NCBI RefSeq assembly: GCF_021462825.1
Contig: NZ_JAKEEB010000026.1
Span: 29,812-93,811 of the forward strand
Direction: 5' to 3'
Source of the DNA: Streptomyces glomeratus
Lineage (GTDB): Bacteria; Actinomycetota; Actinomycetes; Streptomycetales; Streptomycetaceae
Length of the DNA: 64,000 bases
A program made the translations under genes and the position numbers. Shown here piece by piece: positions 54,272 through 62,694 of this stretch. The notes below the pieces were generated by a model. The model was not told the origin of the DNA, made no database searches, and worked only from the letters and a program-made list of their open reading frames with translations. How positions within the stretch are numbered: position 1 is the stretch's first letter; the number at the start of each line of letters is the position of its first letter.

Positions 54272-55759
54272 ATGCTCTCGACCGAATCGGACCCGACCCA
54301 CCTGCGCCTGGCCAGGTCCCTGCTTCCGGCCGGCGACCCGGCCGCGGTCGTCGCGGATGTCCGCGGCTGGCTGGCGGACTTCGGCCGACGCGCCTACACA
54401 AGGGTCGAGCGGATCCGCCTGGACCGGCTGGAAGGCTGGAGCGAGGACCCCCGGACGGGCGACATCCGCCATGACACGGGAAGGTTCTTCGCCGTCGAGG
54501 GACTGCGGGTGCACAACCCCGGTGGACCGGTCACCGGCTGGGACCAGCCGATCATCCATCAGTCCGAGATCGGCATCCTCGGCATCCTGGCCAAGGAGTT
54601 CGACGGGACGATGAAGTTCCTCATGCAGGCCAAGGTGGAGCCGGGCAACCGCAACGGCCTCCAGCTCTCGCCCACCGTGCAGGCGACGCGCAGCAACTAC
54701 ACGAGGGTGCACCAGGGGCGGGCCGTACCGTACCTGGAATACTTCCGGAACCCCGGCAGCCACCGAGTCCTCGCCGACGTGCGCCAGTCGGAGCAGGGCG
54801 CCTGGTTCTACCGCAAACGCAACCGCAACATGGTGGTGGAGCCGGCCGGGGACGTCGAGGTGCTCGACGGGTTCCGGTGGCTGACCCTGGGTGAGATCCA
54901 TGCGCTGCTCGGCGCCGACGACCTGGTCAACATGGACGCCAGGACGGTGCTGTCCTGCCTTCCGTTCGCCGGTCCGGGTCTCGGCGCGGTCCTCGGCCGT
55001 CCCCGCGATGCCGAGTTCCGGGCCGCGCTCGTCCGGTCCTGCTCTCCGGAAGCCGGAAGCCTGCACTCGACGCGGGAGGTGCTCAGCTGGCTCACCGACG
55101 CACGCTGCCGCTCGGACGCGGAGGTCCGCCGGATACCGCTCCGGGAGGTGAAGGGCTGGGTCCGCACGGAGGACCGGATCGCGCACGAGGCGGGCCTGTT
55201 CTTCTCGGTCATCGGGGTCCGGGTCAGCGCGGGCGGGCGTGAGGTGGCCCAGTGGACACAGCCGATGATCGAACCCAACGGGACGGGGATCATCGCCTTG
55301 CTGGTCAAGAACATCGACGGTGTCCTGCACGCCCTCATGCACGCCCGCATGGAACCCGGCTTCACGGACACGGCCGAACTCGCGCCGACCGTGCAGTGCA
55401 TACCGGAGAACCATGTGCTGGTGCCGCCGTCGGGGCGCCCCCGCTTCCTCGACGAGGTGGTGTCGGCCGAGCCCGGCCGGGTCAGGTTCGACACCGTGCT
55501 GTCCGAGGAGGGCGGGCGTTTCCACCACGCCCTGAACCGGTACCTGGTCGTCGAGGCGGAGCCGAAGATCCCGGCGGACGATCCCGACTTCCGGTGGGTC
55601 GCCCTGCACCAGCTCGTGTCGCTGCTCGGACACAGCCACTATCTCAGTGTCCAGGCGCGCAGTCTGGTGGCGTGCCTCCACAGCCTGCTCACCGGCGGCG
55701 GAGAGGGAGGCAGGGCCACGATCGGGCCGACGGCGGGTGCGGCGGGCGCCCGCGGCTGA
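54272..55759 (+). CDS. NDP-hexose 2,3-dehydratase
   Basis: 495 residues built from two repeats of the same domain (about 1-240 and 260-495), as in TylX3/EvaA/Gra-ORF27. Each repeat has the W-x-Q-P (GWDQPIIHQSEIGI; QWTQPMIEPNGTG), the LQAKVEPG / MHARMEPG sequence and ELxPTVQ (LQLSPTVQA; ELAPTVQC). It removes water across C-2/C-3 to begin 2-deoxygenation. It is 2 bp after the ketoreductase gene and faces a minus-strand glycosyltransferase. The last 20 residues (GEGGRATIGPTAGAAGARG) are a low-complexity tail. Confidence 0.94.
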   Translation: MLSTESDPTHLRLARSLLPAGDPAAVVADVRGWLADFGRRAYTRVERIRLDRLEGWSEDPRTGDIRHDTGRFFAVEGLRVHNPGGPVTGWDQPIIHQSEIGILGILAKEFDGTMKFLMQAKVEPGNRNGLQLSPTVQATRSNYTRVHQGRAVPYLEYFRNPGSHRVLADVRQSEQGAWFYRKRNRNMVVEPAGDVEVLDGFRWLTLGEIHALLGADDLVNMDARTVLSCLPFAGPGLGAVLGRPRDAEFRAALVRSCSPEAGSLHSTREVLSWLTDARCRSDAEVRRIPLREVKGWVRTEDRIAHEAGLFFSVIGVRVSAGGREVAQWTQPMIEPNGTGIIALLVKNIDGVLHALMHARMEPGFTDTAELAPTVQCIPENHVLVPPSGRPRFLDEVVSAEPGRVRFDTVLSEEGGRFHHALNRYLVVEAEPKIPADDPDFRWVALHQLVSLLGHSHYLSVQARSLVACLHSLLTGGGEGGRATIGPTAGAAGARG

Positions 55760-55771
55760 GGCCGGGGCGCA

Positions 55772-56992
55772 TCACGACAGAGCCAGACGTTCCAGCCGGG
55801 GCACGACCTCCGCCGGCGTGGGCCGGCCGAGGATCTCCTCGCGCAGGCCGCGGCCCGCCGTCCGGTAGGAGTCATCGGCCATCAGCCGGTCCACGGCCGC
55901 GCGGACCGTGGTGCGGTCGGCGAGATGGCCCAGGACGTGCACCGCGGCTCCGGTGCCCGCGACCCGCCGTGCCGTGGCGGTCTGTTCGGAGGCGAAGGTC
56001 GGGAGGAACTGGGGAAGACCCGCCCAGAGCGAGGTGAGGGTACTGCCGCTGCCCCCGTGGTGTACCACCGCGTCGCAGGTGGGCAGGACCAGCCTGAGCG
56101 GCAGGCGCTCCACCACCCTGACCGACGCCGGCACCTCGCCGATCCCCGCCACGTCCCCGGACGTCGCGGTGACGACGACCTCGTAGGGCGAGTCCCCCAG
56201 GGCGGCGGCGAGTTCGGGAAGCAGATAGGACTTCGGGCCCGACATCGAGGAGAGCGCCGTCGACCAGGCCACGCAGACCCGGCGTCCACGCGGCGGTTCG
56301 AGCAGCCAGGAGGGCACCGGCTCGCACCCGTTGTAGGGCACATAGCGAACCGGCAGACGGTGCGCCCTGGTCGGCGGCGCCAGAGACGGTGGGCAGGGAT
56401 CGATCACGTACTCGACCATGTCGGTGCTGAACTCGCCCAGGCCGTACCGGGGGAAGGAGCCGCTGTGGTCGGTCGGCACGATCCTCATGTGCTCCGGCTC
56501 GTGTGTGCCGACGGGGCCCCAGAGACACAGGACCGCCGGAACGTCCGTCACGCGCGCGGCCAACAGGCCCTCCAGACTGGCCGGATCGTGCAGCGCCAGA
56601 TGCGGGCGCCAGGACCGCGCGAAGGCGACCGCCGCGTCGAAGCTGCTCGCCCGCCTGGCGGCGAAGACCGGCTCCGCGTGCTCCCGGTAGTGCGCGAGGT
56701 CGAACTCGTCGAGACTGCTGAGCTCGGCGCCGGTGATCGGGTGAAGGGGCAGCCACGGGTAGGGCCATATGCCCGCCACGGCCTCCTCGTAGTACTGAAG
56801 ACGCAGCCGCGTCGAGTCGTCGAGGCCGTCCAGGACCGGCACGGGGATCATGCCCGTTCCGGCCACGGCCCCGACCTGCGACTGCGGGCAGAGCACGCGC
56901 ACTTCGTGCCCCGCCGCCTGGAGCGCCCAGCCCAGCGGCACCAACGCCGACCAGTGGGTGGCCCAGGCGGAAACGGTGATCAGCACCCGCAC
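55772..56992 (-). CDS. GT-B glycosyltransferase, divergent type
   Basis: 406 residues. VRVLITVSAWATHWSALVPL at the N-terminus, VRYVPYNGCEPVPSWLLEP in the hinge and HHGGSGSTLTSLWAGLPQ at about residue 309. The HHGGSGS has Ser for the usual Thr and the following segment (LPTFASEQTATARR) is unlike the other copies, so it likely uses another acceptor or donor. GTG start with GGAG upstream. Convergent with the 2,3-dehydratase gene (12-bp gap). Confidence 0.9.
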   Translation of the reverse strand: MRVLITVSAWATHWSALVPLGWALQAAGHEVRVLCPQSQVGAVAGTGMIPVPVLDGLDDSTRLRLQYYEEAVAGIWPYPWLPLHPITGAELSSLDEFDLAHYREHAEPVFAARRASSFDAAVAFARSWRPHLALHDPASLEGLLAARVTDVPAVLCLWGPVGTHEPEHMRIVPTDHSGSFPRYGLGEFSTDMVEYVIDPCPPSLAPPTRAHRLPVRYVPYNGCEPVPSWLLEPPRGRRVCVAWSTALSSMSGPKSYLLPELAAALGDSPYEVVVTATSGDVAGIGEVPASVRVVERLPLRLVLPTCDAVVHHGGSGSTLTSLWAGLPQFLPTFASEQTATARRVAGTGAAVHVLGHLADRTTVRAAVDRLMADDSYRTAGRGLREEILGRPTPAEVVPRLERLALS

Positions 56993-57122
56993 GGGAGTCT
57001 CCTTCGATTCGGGCCGGTCAGGAGGCCGTGCCAGGGCGTGCGCGTCCCCCGGCCCACGGCTCGCCGCGCAAGCGTTGCACCGGGTTCTCGCGAAGTGTTG
57101 GGGATCTCCGCTCCGCCGTGAG

Positions 57123-57154
57123 CCCAGCGATCTTCGAGTACGGCTGCGCAGCAT
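57123..57154 (+). promoter_or_regulatory. possible SARP-type repeats and -10
   Basis: CCCAGCG (57123) and TCGAGTA (57134) are 11 bp apart, and CAGCAT (57149-57154) starts 8 bp after the second. It lies in the 224-bp divergent gap before the epimerase/reductase gene. Weaker than the others. Confidence 0.4.
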
Positions 57155-57216
57155 CGGCTACCGCGCTTCGACACGGTGTCTCGGAGCCACACGACCGAGC
57201 CGAAAGCCACTGAGCC

Positions 57217-57975
57217 TTGGACATCATCGGGAACGGCTTCATCGCACGCCATCTTCAGCCGCTGAGCGAGGCCCACGGAGGGGTGACCGTCCTCGCCGCG
57301 GGGGTCCCACGTCAACTGCTTCCGGAGTCGGAGACCGCCAGGGAGCGGGCCCTGGTGGGCGAGACGGTCCAGCGGTGCCGGCGCACCGGCCGGATGCTGG
57401 TCTTCTTCTCGACCGTCAGCATGTACGGCGCGCCGGGCTGCCGGGGACTGGAGGACGAGCCCGTCAGCCCCTCCACCCTCTACGGCGAGCACAAGCTGGG
57501 GCTCGAGGACATGATCCGGGAGTCGGGGGTCCGCCACCTCATCCTGCGTCTCGGCTACGTCTTGGGGCCTGGGGGCCCCGACTTCCGGCTCGTCCCGGCG
57601 CTGGTCCAGCAGATTCTGTCGGGCAGTGTGCGGGTCCTGTCGGGCGCCAGACGGGACCTGCTCTATGTCGCCGACTTCGTCGCCGTCCTCGACAGGCTTC
57701 TCGCCACCGGCGTCGAGAACCGGATCGTCAACCTCGCCTCCGGGGACTGCGTGGAGGTCATACGGATCATCGAGCACCTCGAGCGGCGGATGGGCGTCAC
57801 CGCCGAGCGGATCGACGCGGGCCGCAGCGTCTCGCACTGCCCGTCGGTGGCGAAGCTGCACGCCCTGGTGCCGGAGATCTCCGGCCTGGGGATCGGGCCC
57901 GGCTATCACCGCTACGCCCTTGACCGGTACCTCCTGGCGACCGACCGCTGGTCCGGCGTCGTCGGACATCTCTGA
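57217..57975 (+). CDS. NAD-dependent epimerase/dehydratase (likely sugar 4-ketoreductase)
   Basis: 252 residues, short member of the extended SDR family. It begins directly with the Rossmann strand and loop DIIGNGFIARHL; FFSTVSMYGA and YGEHKLGLE carry the Ser, Tyr and Lys triad; DLLYVADFVAVLDRLL is the extended-SDR C-terminal region. The only usable start is a TTG at 57217, because an in-frame TGA lies 6 bp upstream. A second 4-ketoreductase implies at least two different sugars. Followed after 16 bp by the subtilase-like gene. Confidence 0.87.
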   Translation: MDIIGNGFIARHLQPLSEAHGGVTVLAAGVPRQLLPESETARERALVGETVQRCRRTGRMLVFFSTVSMYGAPGCRGLEDEPVSPSTLYGEHKLGLEDMIRESGVRHLILRLGYVLGPGGPDFRLVPALVQQILSGSVRVLSGARRDLLYVADFVAVLDRLLATGVENRIVNLASGDCVEVIRIIEHLERRMGVTAERIDAGRSVSHCPSVAKLHALVPEISGLGIGPGYHRYALDRYLLATDRWSGVVGHL

Positions 57976-57991
57976 AGCACAGGGAGTCACA

Positions 57992-60900
57992 GTGCGCAGA
58001 CGAAGAATCGCCGTGGTCGCGGTCCTGCTGGCGGCGCTCACGGCCCTGGGGAACGTCCCTGTGCCGGCAGCGGCGTCGGCAGCCACGACAGCCGACGGGG
58101 TTCCGGTGATCCTGGTCGGAGGGGACACGCGGCCGCGTGCCGGCGCCCTGCGCACGGCGCAGGCTCCGCTCCTGCGCGACCTGAGGCGGCACCATGCCTC
58201 GAAGGTCAAGGCCTTCGCCCTGGTCGACGCGGTCGCGGCCACCGTGCCCGCCCGCGAACTGCCGCGCCTGCGCAGCGATCCCGCGGTGCGGCAGGTGGTG
58301 GTCAACCAGGTGATCGGCGGTGCGCCACCGGTTCCTTCCGGCACGGCCGGCCGCCAGGCGCTTTCCACCAGGAGCACCTGTGCGCCGCGGGGCCACAGGC
58401 CGCTCCTCGAACCCGAGGGGCTTTCACTCACGCACACGGCCGGTGACGACCCCCGGGAGCCCACGGCCCAGTCGCTGGGCATCACCGGCAAGGGGGTCAC
58501 CGTGGGCTTCATCGCCGACGGCGTCGACACCGGTGGCCAGGACTTCGTCCGCGCCGACGGGAGCCATGTCTTCTCCGACTATGTCGACTATTCCGGCGAA
58601 GGCCCGACGGCACGGACCGGCGGCGGGCAGGCGTTCACCATCGCGAGCACCGTCGCCGCCCAGGGCCTGCACACGTACGACGTCCGGGGATTCGGCACGC
58701 CGTCGTCGCCCGGCCCTTGCACGATCCGCATCCTGGGCGCCGCTCCCGGCGCGCGTCTGGTCGGCGTCAAGGCCTTCGGCCTGACCGCCCGCACGACCAC
58801 GGCCGACCTGGTGGAATCCATCGAGTACGCGGTCCGCGTCGCGCACGTGGACGTACTTCAGGAGTCCTTCGCCCACCACCCCTTCCCCGACGTGGCGACG
58901 GCCGACCTGGTACAGCGGTTCAACGACGCGGCGGTCGCCTCGGGCACCACGGTCACGGTCTCCGCCGGGGACACGACGCTCGCCGACTCCGTCGGGGCCC
59001 CGGCCGACGACCCGGCCGTCATCTCGGTCGGGACGTCCACCGCCTTCCGCTGGTACGGCGAGACCGGGTTCGGCGGCTACCGGCAGTCCCCGCGCAGAGG
59101 ATGGGTGAACGGCTCCGTGAGCGCCCTGAGCCCGAGCGGCACCACCCAGAGCGGACGGACCGTGGACCTGGTCGCCCCCGGCGACTCCGGGTTCGCGTCC
59201 TGCACCCCGGACACCGGCCGCTACGGGGACTGTGTGAACCTCACGGGCGCGCCCTCACCGGTGATCAGGGCCGACTCGGTCGCCCAGGCGACCGCGCTGA
59301 CCGCGGGCACGGCGGCACTGGTCATCCAGGCCTACCGCGACGCCCACCAGGGCGACAGTCCCACTCCTGCCGTGGTGAAGCAGATCCTCACCGGCACCGC
59401 CCGGGACCTCGGCGCCTCGGCCGACGAGCAGGGAGCCGGCCAGCTGAACTCCTACGCCGCGGTGCGGGCGGCGCAGTCGATCGGCGCAAACACCGGCGCC
59501 TCCACCGTCCTTGCCGACACCTCCCAGCTGGCGGCGACCGCCGTGTCCGGCAGCGAGGCCCGGTTGACGCTGCACCTGCGCAACCCGGGAGCGACCGCGC
59601 GGACGGTGAGGCTCTTTGGGCGCGCTCTCGGCCCGGCGGGGCACGCATGGAGCGGCGCCACCCGGCTCGGCGACGCCGGCAGTCCCCACTTCACCGACTC
59701 CTCCGGTGTCCCGCAGAACTACGGCACGCTGCACTTCCCGGTGGTACCGGGGGCCGATCGGCTGGAAGCCTCGATCACCTGTGCCGGTGACGGCGGCGGC
59801 GACGGCGCGGTGCACATGGCTCTCATCGATCCGCACGGCCGGTACGCCGCCCACTCCGGCTCGCCGAGGGAGCCAGGGCACGCACATGCCGCCGTCGCCC
59901 ATCCGGCGGCCGGTGTCTGGACCGCGCTCGTCTTCAGTCCGCAGGGCCGCTACGGGGGCGTCGAGGGCCGAGTCGCGTTCCGCTCGACCACCTCCCGTTT
60001 CGCCCGCTTCGGAACCGTCGCCCCCGCGAAGGTCACGCTCGCACCGGGACAGAGCGCACCGGTCACCGTGACGGCCCGGATGTCGGATGACCCGGGCGAC
60101 ACGACCGCCGCCCTGGTGCTGGACCGGGGTGCCGACGGGCGGTCCTCCGTGCCGGTCGTCCTGCGCAGCCTGGTGGACGTCGGGCACGGCGGGGCGTTCA
60201 GGGGCGGCGGGACGCGGCCGGGCGTCTACCGGTTCGACGTGCCCGGGGGCCGGCGCGACATCGGCCTGGATGTGCGGACGGCCGGCGGCCGGCACGACGG
60301 CGTACTGGCGCTCCTGGTCGATCCGCAGGGGCAGACGGCGGGATACGGAACCGACAGCCTGGCGACTGCCTATGACCCGGCCACGGGCAAGGCCGCTCTC
60401 CAGCCGGTCGACGAGATCTCGCTCTACGCCAGGGCGCCGGCCCCCGGACGCTGGACCCTGATCGTCAAGGGAGCCGGAGACCGGGGAGTTCCCTCCTTCC
60501 ACGGCACCGTCGGCTTCGACCAGGTCCAGGTGAGCGTCTCGGGCCTGCCACAAGGTGACACGCTGAAGCCGGGTGTGCCCGTGACGGCGACGGTGCATGT
60601 GCACAACCGTGGAGCTGCCCCGCTGAGCCTGTTCCTCGATCCTCGGCTCGACACCAAGACGCCGATGTCCCTGGTGCCGCTGCAACCGGCCACCGGTCTG
60701 AGCCTGCCCACCCCACGCGCGGCCCCGTCGCCGGCCTGGCTGGTGCCGTCCGAGTCCACCTCCCTCATCGCCACCGCGCATGCCACCGGGGAGGTGCAGT
60801 TCGACGTGGCGCCCGTCACCGGCGACCCGGACCTCATCTCCACCTTCGGTACGGACGTGCAGGCCGGCTACGTGTCCTCCACCGTCCCCGCGGGACTGTG

Positions 60901-61279
60901 GGGGGCCGGTCCCTCCGTGCCGGGACCGTCGGGTCCCGGCGGCAGCGCGCCGACCTCCGCAGATCTGACCATGGTGGTGGCGACGAAGCGATTCGACCCC
61001 GCGGTCACCTCCGCGCTCGGAGATCTGTGGCAGGCGTCGGCCGGGGCGCCCGCCGGCCTGCACCCCCTCGTACTGAGACCGGGGCGGACGGGAGACATCC
61101 CGGTGACCATCACGCCCGCCGGGGACGCGGGCACGACCGTGACCGGGACCCTCTTCGTCGACACCCTGGTGGCCGGCGACACCCGGCTGTGGGACGACCG
61201 GAACTTCTCCCTGCGGCTCCCCGCCGTGGCCAGCGCCGACGAACTCGCGGGCCTGCCCTACACCTACCGGCTCGGGTAG
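57992..61279 (+). CDS. secreted subtilase-like protein with degenerate active site
   Basis: 1,095 residues from a GTG with AGGGAG 6 bp upstream. Signal peptide (residues 1-33), an I9-like propeptide region (35-110), an S8-like domain (160-450) and beta-sandwich repeats (480-1095). The motif that carries the catalytic Asp reads FIADGVD, with Ala at the aligned position and Asp one later (D176); the HGT motif reads GGQAF, so His becomes Gln (Q213); the oxyanion Asn becomes D327 in SAGD; only the serine is kept (S429 in ADSVAQATALTAGTAAL). It is probably inactive or uses another mechanism. It lies between sugar and P450 genes. Confidence 0.87.
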   Translation: MRRRRIAVVAVLLAALTALGNVPVPAAASAATTADGVPVILVGGDTRPRAGALRTAQAPLLRDLRRHHASKVKAFALVDAVAATVPARELPRLRSDPAVRQVVVNQVIGGAPPVPSGTAGRQALSTRSTCAPRGHRPLLEPEGLSLTHTAGDDPREPTAQSLGITGKGVTVGFIADGVDTGGQDFVRADGSHVFSDYVDYSGEGPTARTGGGQAFTIASTVAAQGLHTYDVRGFGTPSSPGPCTIRILGAAPGARLVGVKAFGLTARTTTADLVESIEYAVRVAHVDVLQESFAHHPFPDVATADLVQRFNDAAVASGTTVTVSAGDTTLADSVGAPADDPAVISVGTSTAFRWYGETGFGGYRQSPRRGWVNGSVSALSPSGTTQSGRTVDLVAPGDSGFASCTPDTGRYGDCVNLTGAPSPVIRADSVAQATALTAGTAALVIQAYRDAHQGDSPTPAVVKQILTGTARDLGASADEQGAGQLNSYAAVRAAQSIGANTGASTVLADTSQLAATAVSGSEARLTLHLRNPGATARTVRLFGRALGPAGHAWSGATRLGDAGSPHFTDSSGVPQNYGTLHFPVVPGADRLEASITCAGDGGGDGAVHMALIDPHGRYAAHSGSPREPGHAHAAVAHPAAGVWTALVFSPQGRYGGVEGRVAFRSTTSRFARFGTVAPAKVTLAPGQSAPVTVTARMSDDPGDTTAALVLDRGADGRSSVPVVLRSLVDVGHGGAFRGGGTRPGVYRFDVPGGRRDIGLDVRTAGGRHDGVLALLVDPQGQTAGYGTDSLATAYDPATGKAALQPVDEISLYARAPAPGRWTLIVKGAGDRGVPSFHGTVGFDQVQVSVSGLPQGDTLKPGVPVTATVHVHNRGAAPLSLFLDPRLDTKTPMSLVPLQPATGLSLPTPRAAPSPAWLVPSESTSLIATAHATGEVQFDVAPVTGDPDLISTFGTDVQAGYVSSTVPAGLWGAGPSVPGPSGPGGSAPTSADLTMVVATKRFDPAVTSALGDLWQASAGAPAGLHPLVLRPGRTGDIPVTITPAGDAGTTVTGTLFVDTLVAGDTRLWDDRNFSLRLPAVASADELAGLPYTYRLG

Positions 61280-61341
61280 GAGCCGGCTCCGTCTCCGGAA
61301 CCGGACCCGAACCCCGCGACGCCTTGCGGAAAGGAAGGACA

Positions 61342-62577
61342 TTGACCACCCAGGACACCGGTGTCCGCAGCGCGGACGCGTCCGCGGATGCCCTGTTCAC
61401 GGCCGCCCTGTGGGGAGACCACCCCGGAGATCCCCACGACGACTTCCGGCGGCTGCGGGAACGGGCACCCGTCCTCCTCACCCGGCACGGCACTCTGGTG
61501 CTGTCCCGGTACGAGGACGTGTACGCGATGTTCCGCGATCCGGCGATCGGACGGGGGGACGAGGCGTTCGCGTCTCTCCGCGGGAAGCTGCCCGACGACC
61601 GGGCCGAGGAGGTGGAGCGGTTCTGGCGAAGCTCCCTGATGTTCAGCAATCCGCCGGCTCACACGCGGGTGCGCCGGGTGTTCAACCGCTCCTTCACGCC
61701 ACAGTCCGTGGCCCGGCTGCGCGCTCCGATCGGCGGCGACGTGGAGAAGGCGCTGGACCGGCTGGAGGATCAGGGCACCTCGGACTTCATGGAGGATGTC
61801 GCACGCTCACTGCCGGTCGGCCTGGTCGCAAGCCTTCTCGGAGTCCCGCCCGCCGACCGCGCGGGCTTCAAACCGCTGGTACGTGACCTGGTGGGTCTCC
61901 TCGAACCCGGTGTCGACGCGCAAGGGGCCGAGCGAGGCCTGCGAGCGCAGCGGCATCTGGCCGGATACTTCGCCGAACTGCTCGCGCACAAGCGCTCCCG
62001 CCCCGAAGACGACCTCCTCAGCCGCCTCGCCGGCGACGTCGAGGGCTGCTCGGCCACGGAGCTGGTCGCCAACAGCGTGCTGCTGTTCGCGGCCGCCTTC
62101 GAGACGACCTCCAACCTGCTCGGCAACGGGTTGAACGCCCTGCTCACGCACCCGGGCGAGCTGGCACGGCTGCGGAGGGACCCGGGTCTCGTCCCGCACG
62201 CGGTCGAGGAGCTCCTCCGCTTCGACCCGCCGAGTCTGGTGGCGAGCCGGGCGGCCCTGGAGCACTGCACGGTCGCCGGCGTCGACCTGACGCCGGGTCA
62301 GCTCGTCATCGGGCTGATCGGTGGTGCGAACCGCGACCCCGACCGCTACGACGATCCCGACCGGCTGGACGTCGGGCGCGGCCAGGGGCCGGGGTTGACG
62401 TTCACGAGCGGCGCGCACATGTGCCTCGGAGCCCATCTCACCCGCCTCCAGGCCGGTGAGTTCTTCACCCGCCTCATCCGCCGTTTCCCGCACATCGACC
62501 ACGCGGACGCACCGCTGCGCTACCCAGGTCGCCTGCTGCGGGGCTTCCACCGGCTGCCCATCACGGTCCGGGCCTGA
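61342..62577 (+). CDS. cytochrome P450 monooxygenase
   Basis: 411 residues with intact heme motif FTSGAHMCLGAHL (Cys at the thiolate position), ExxR in EELLRF and an I-helix AAFETTSN. Actinobacterial CYP105/107-like in style. It probably hydroxylates the aglycone or a sugar. It starts at a TTG with AAGGAAGG 3-4 bp upstream; no ATG or GTG is available near the conserved N-terminus. Distinct from the heme-less P450-like gene at 42483. Confidence 0.93.
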   Translation: MTTQDTGVRSADASADALFTAALWGDHPGDPHDDFRRLRERAPVLLTRHGTLVLSRYEDVYAMFRDPAIGRGDEAFASLRGKLPDDRAEEVERFWRSSLMFSNPPAHTRVRRVFNRSFTPQSVARLRAPIGGDVEKALDRLEDQGTSDFMEDVARSLPVGLVASLLGVPPADRAGFKPLVRDLVGLLEPGVDAQGAERGLRAQRHLAGYFAELLAHKRSRPEDDLLSRLAGDVEGCSATELVANSVLLFAAAFETTSNLLGNGLNALLTHPGELARLRRDPGLVPHAVEELLRFDPPSLVASRAALEHCTVAGVDLTPGQLVIGLIGGANRDPDRYDDPDRLDVGRGQGPGLTFTSGAHMCLGAHLTRLQAGEFFTRLIRRFPHIDHADAPLRYPGRLLRGFHRLPITVRA

Positions 62578-62694
62578 CACCGGCATGTGACGACCGATTC
62601 CGTACCGGCCTCCACCGGCGTTCCGCGCGGGCTCCAGGGACCCTCGCGACCATGGCCGGTGGCCGTGACCACGCGATACAGAGGAGAACCGCAC

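Noticed and set aside
57626..57991. Longer N-terminus for the subtilase-like protein
   Set aside because: The upstream part lies in another frame of the epimerase gene; GTG 57992 has a ribosome-binding site and is followed directly by a signal peptide.
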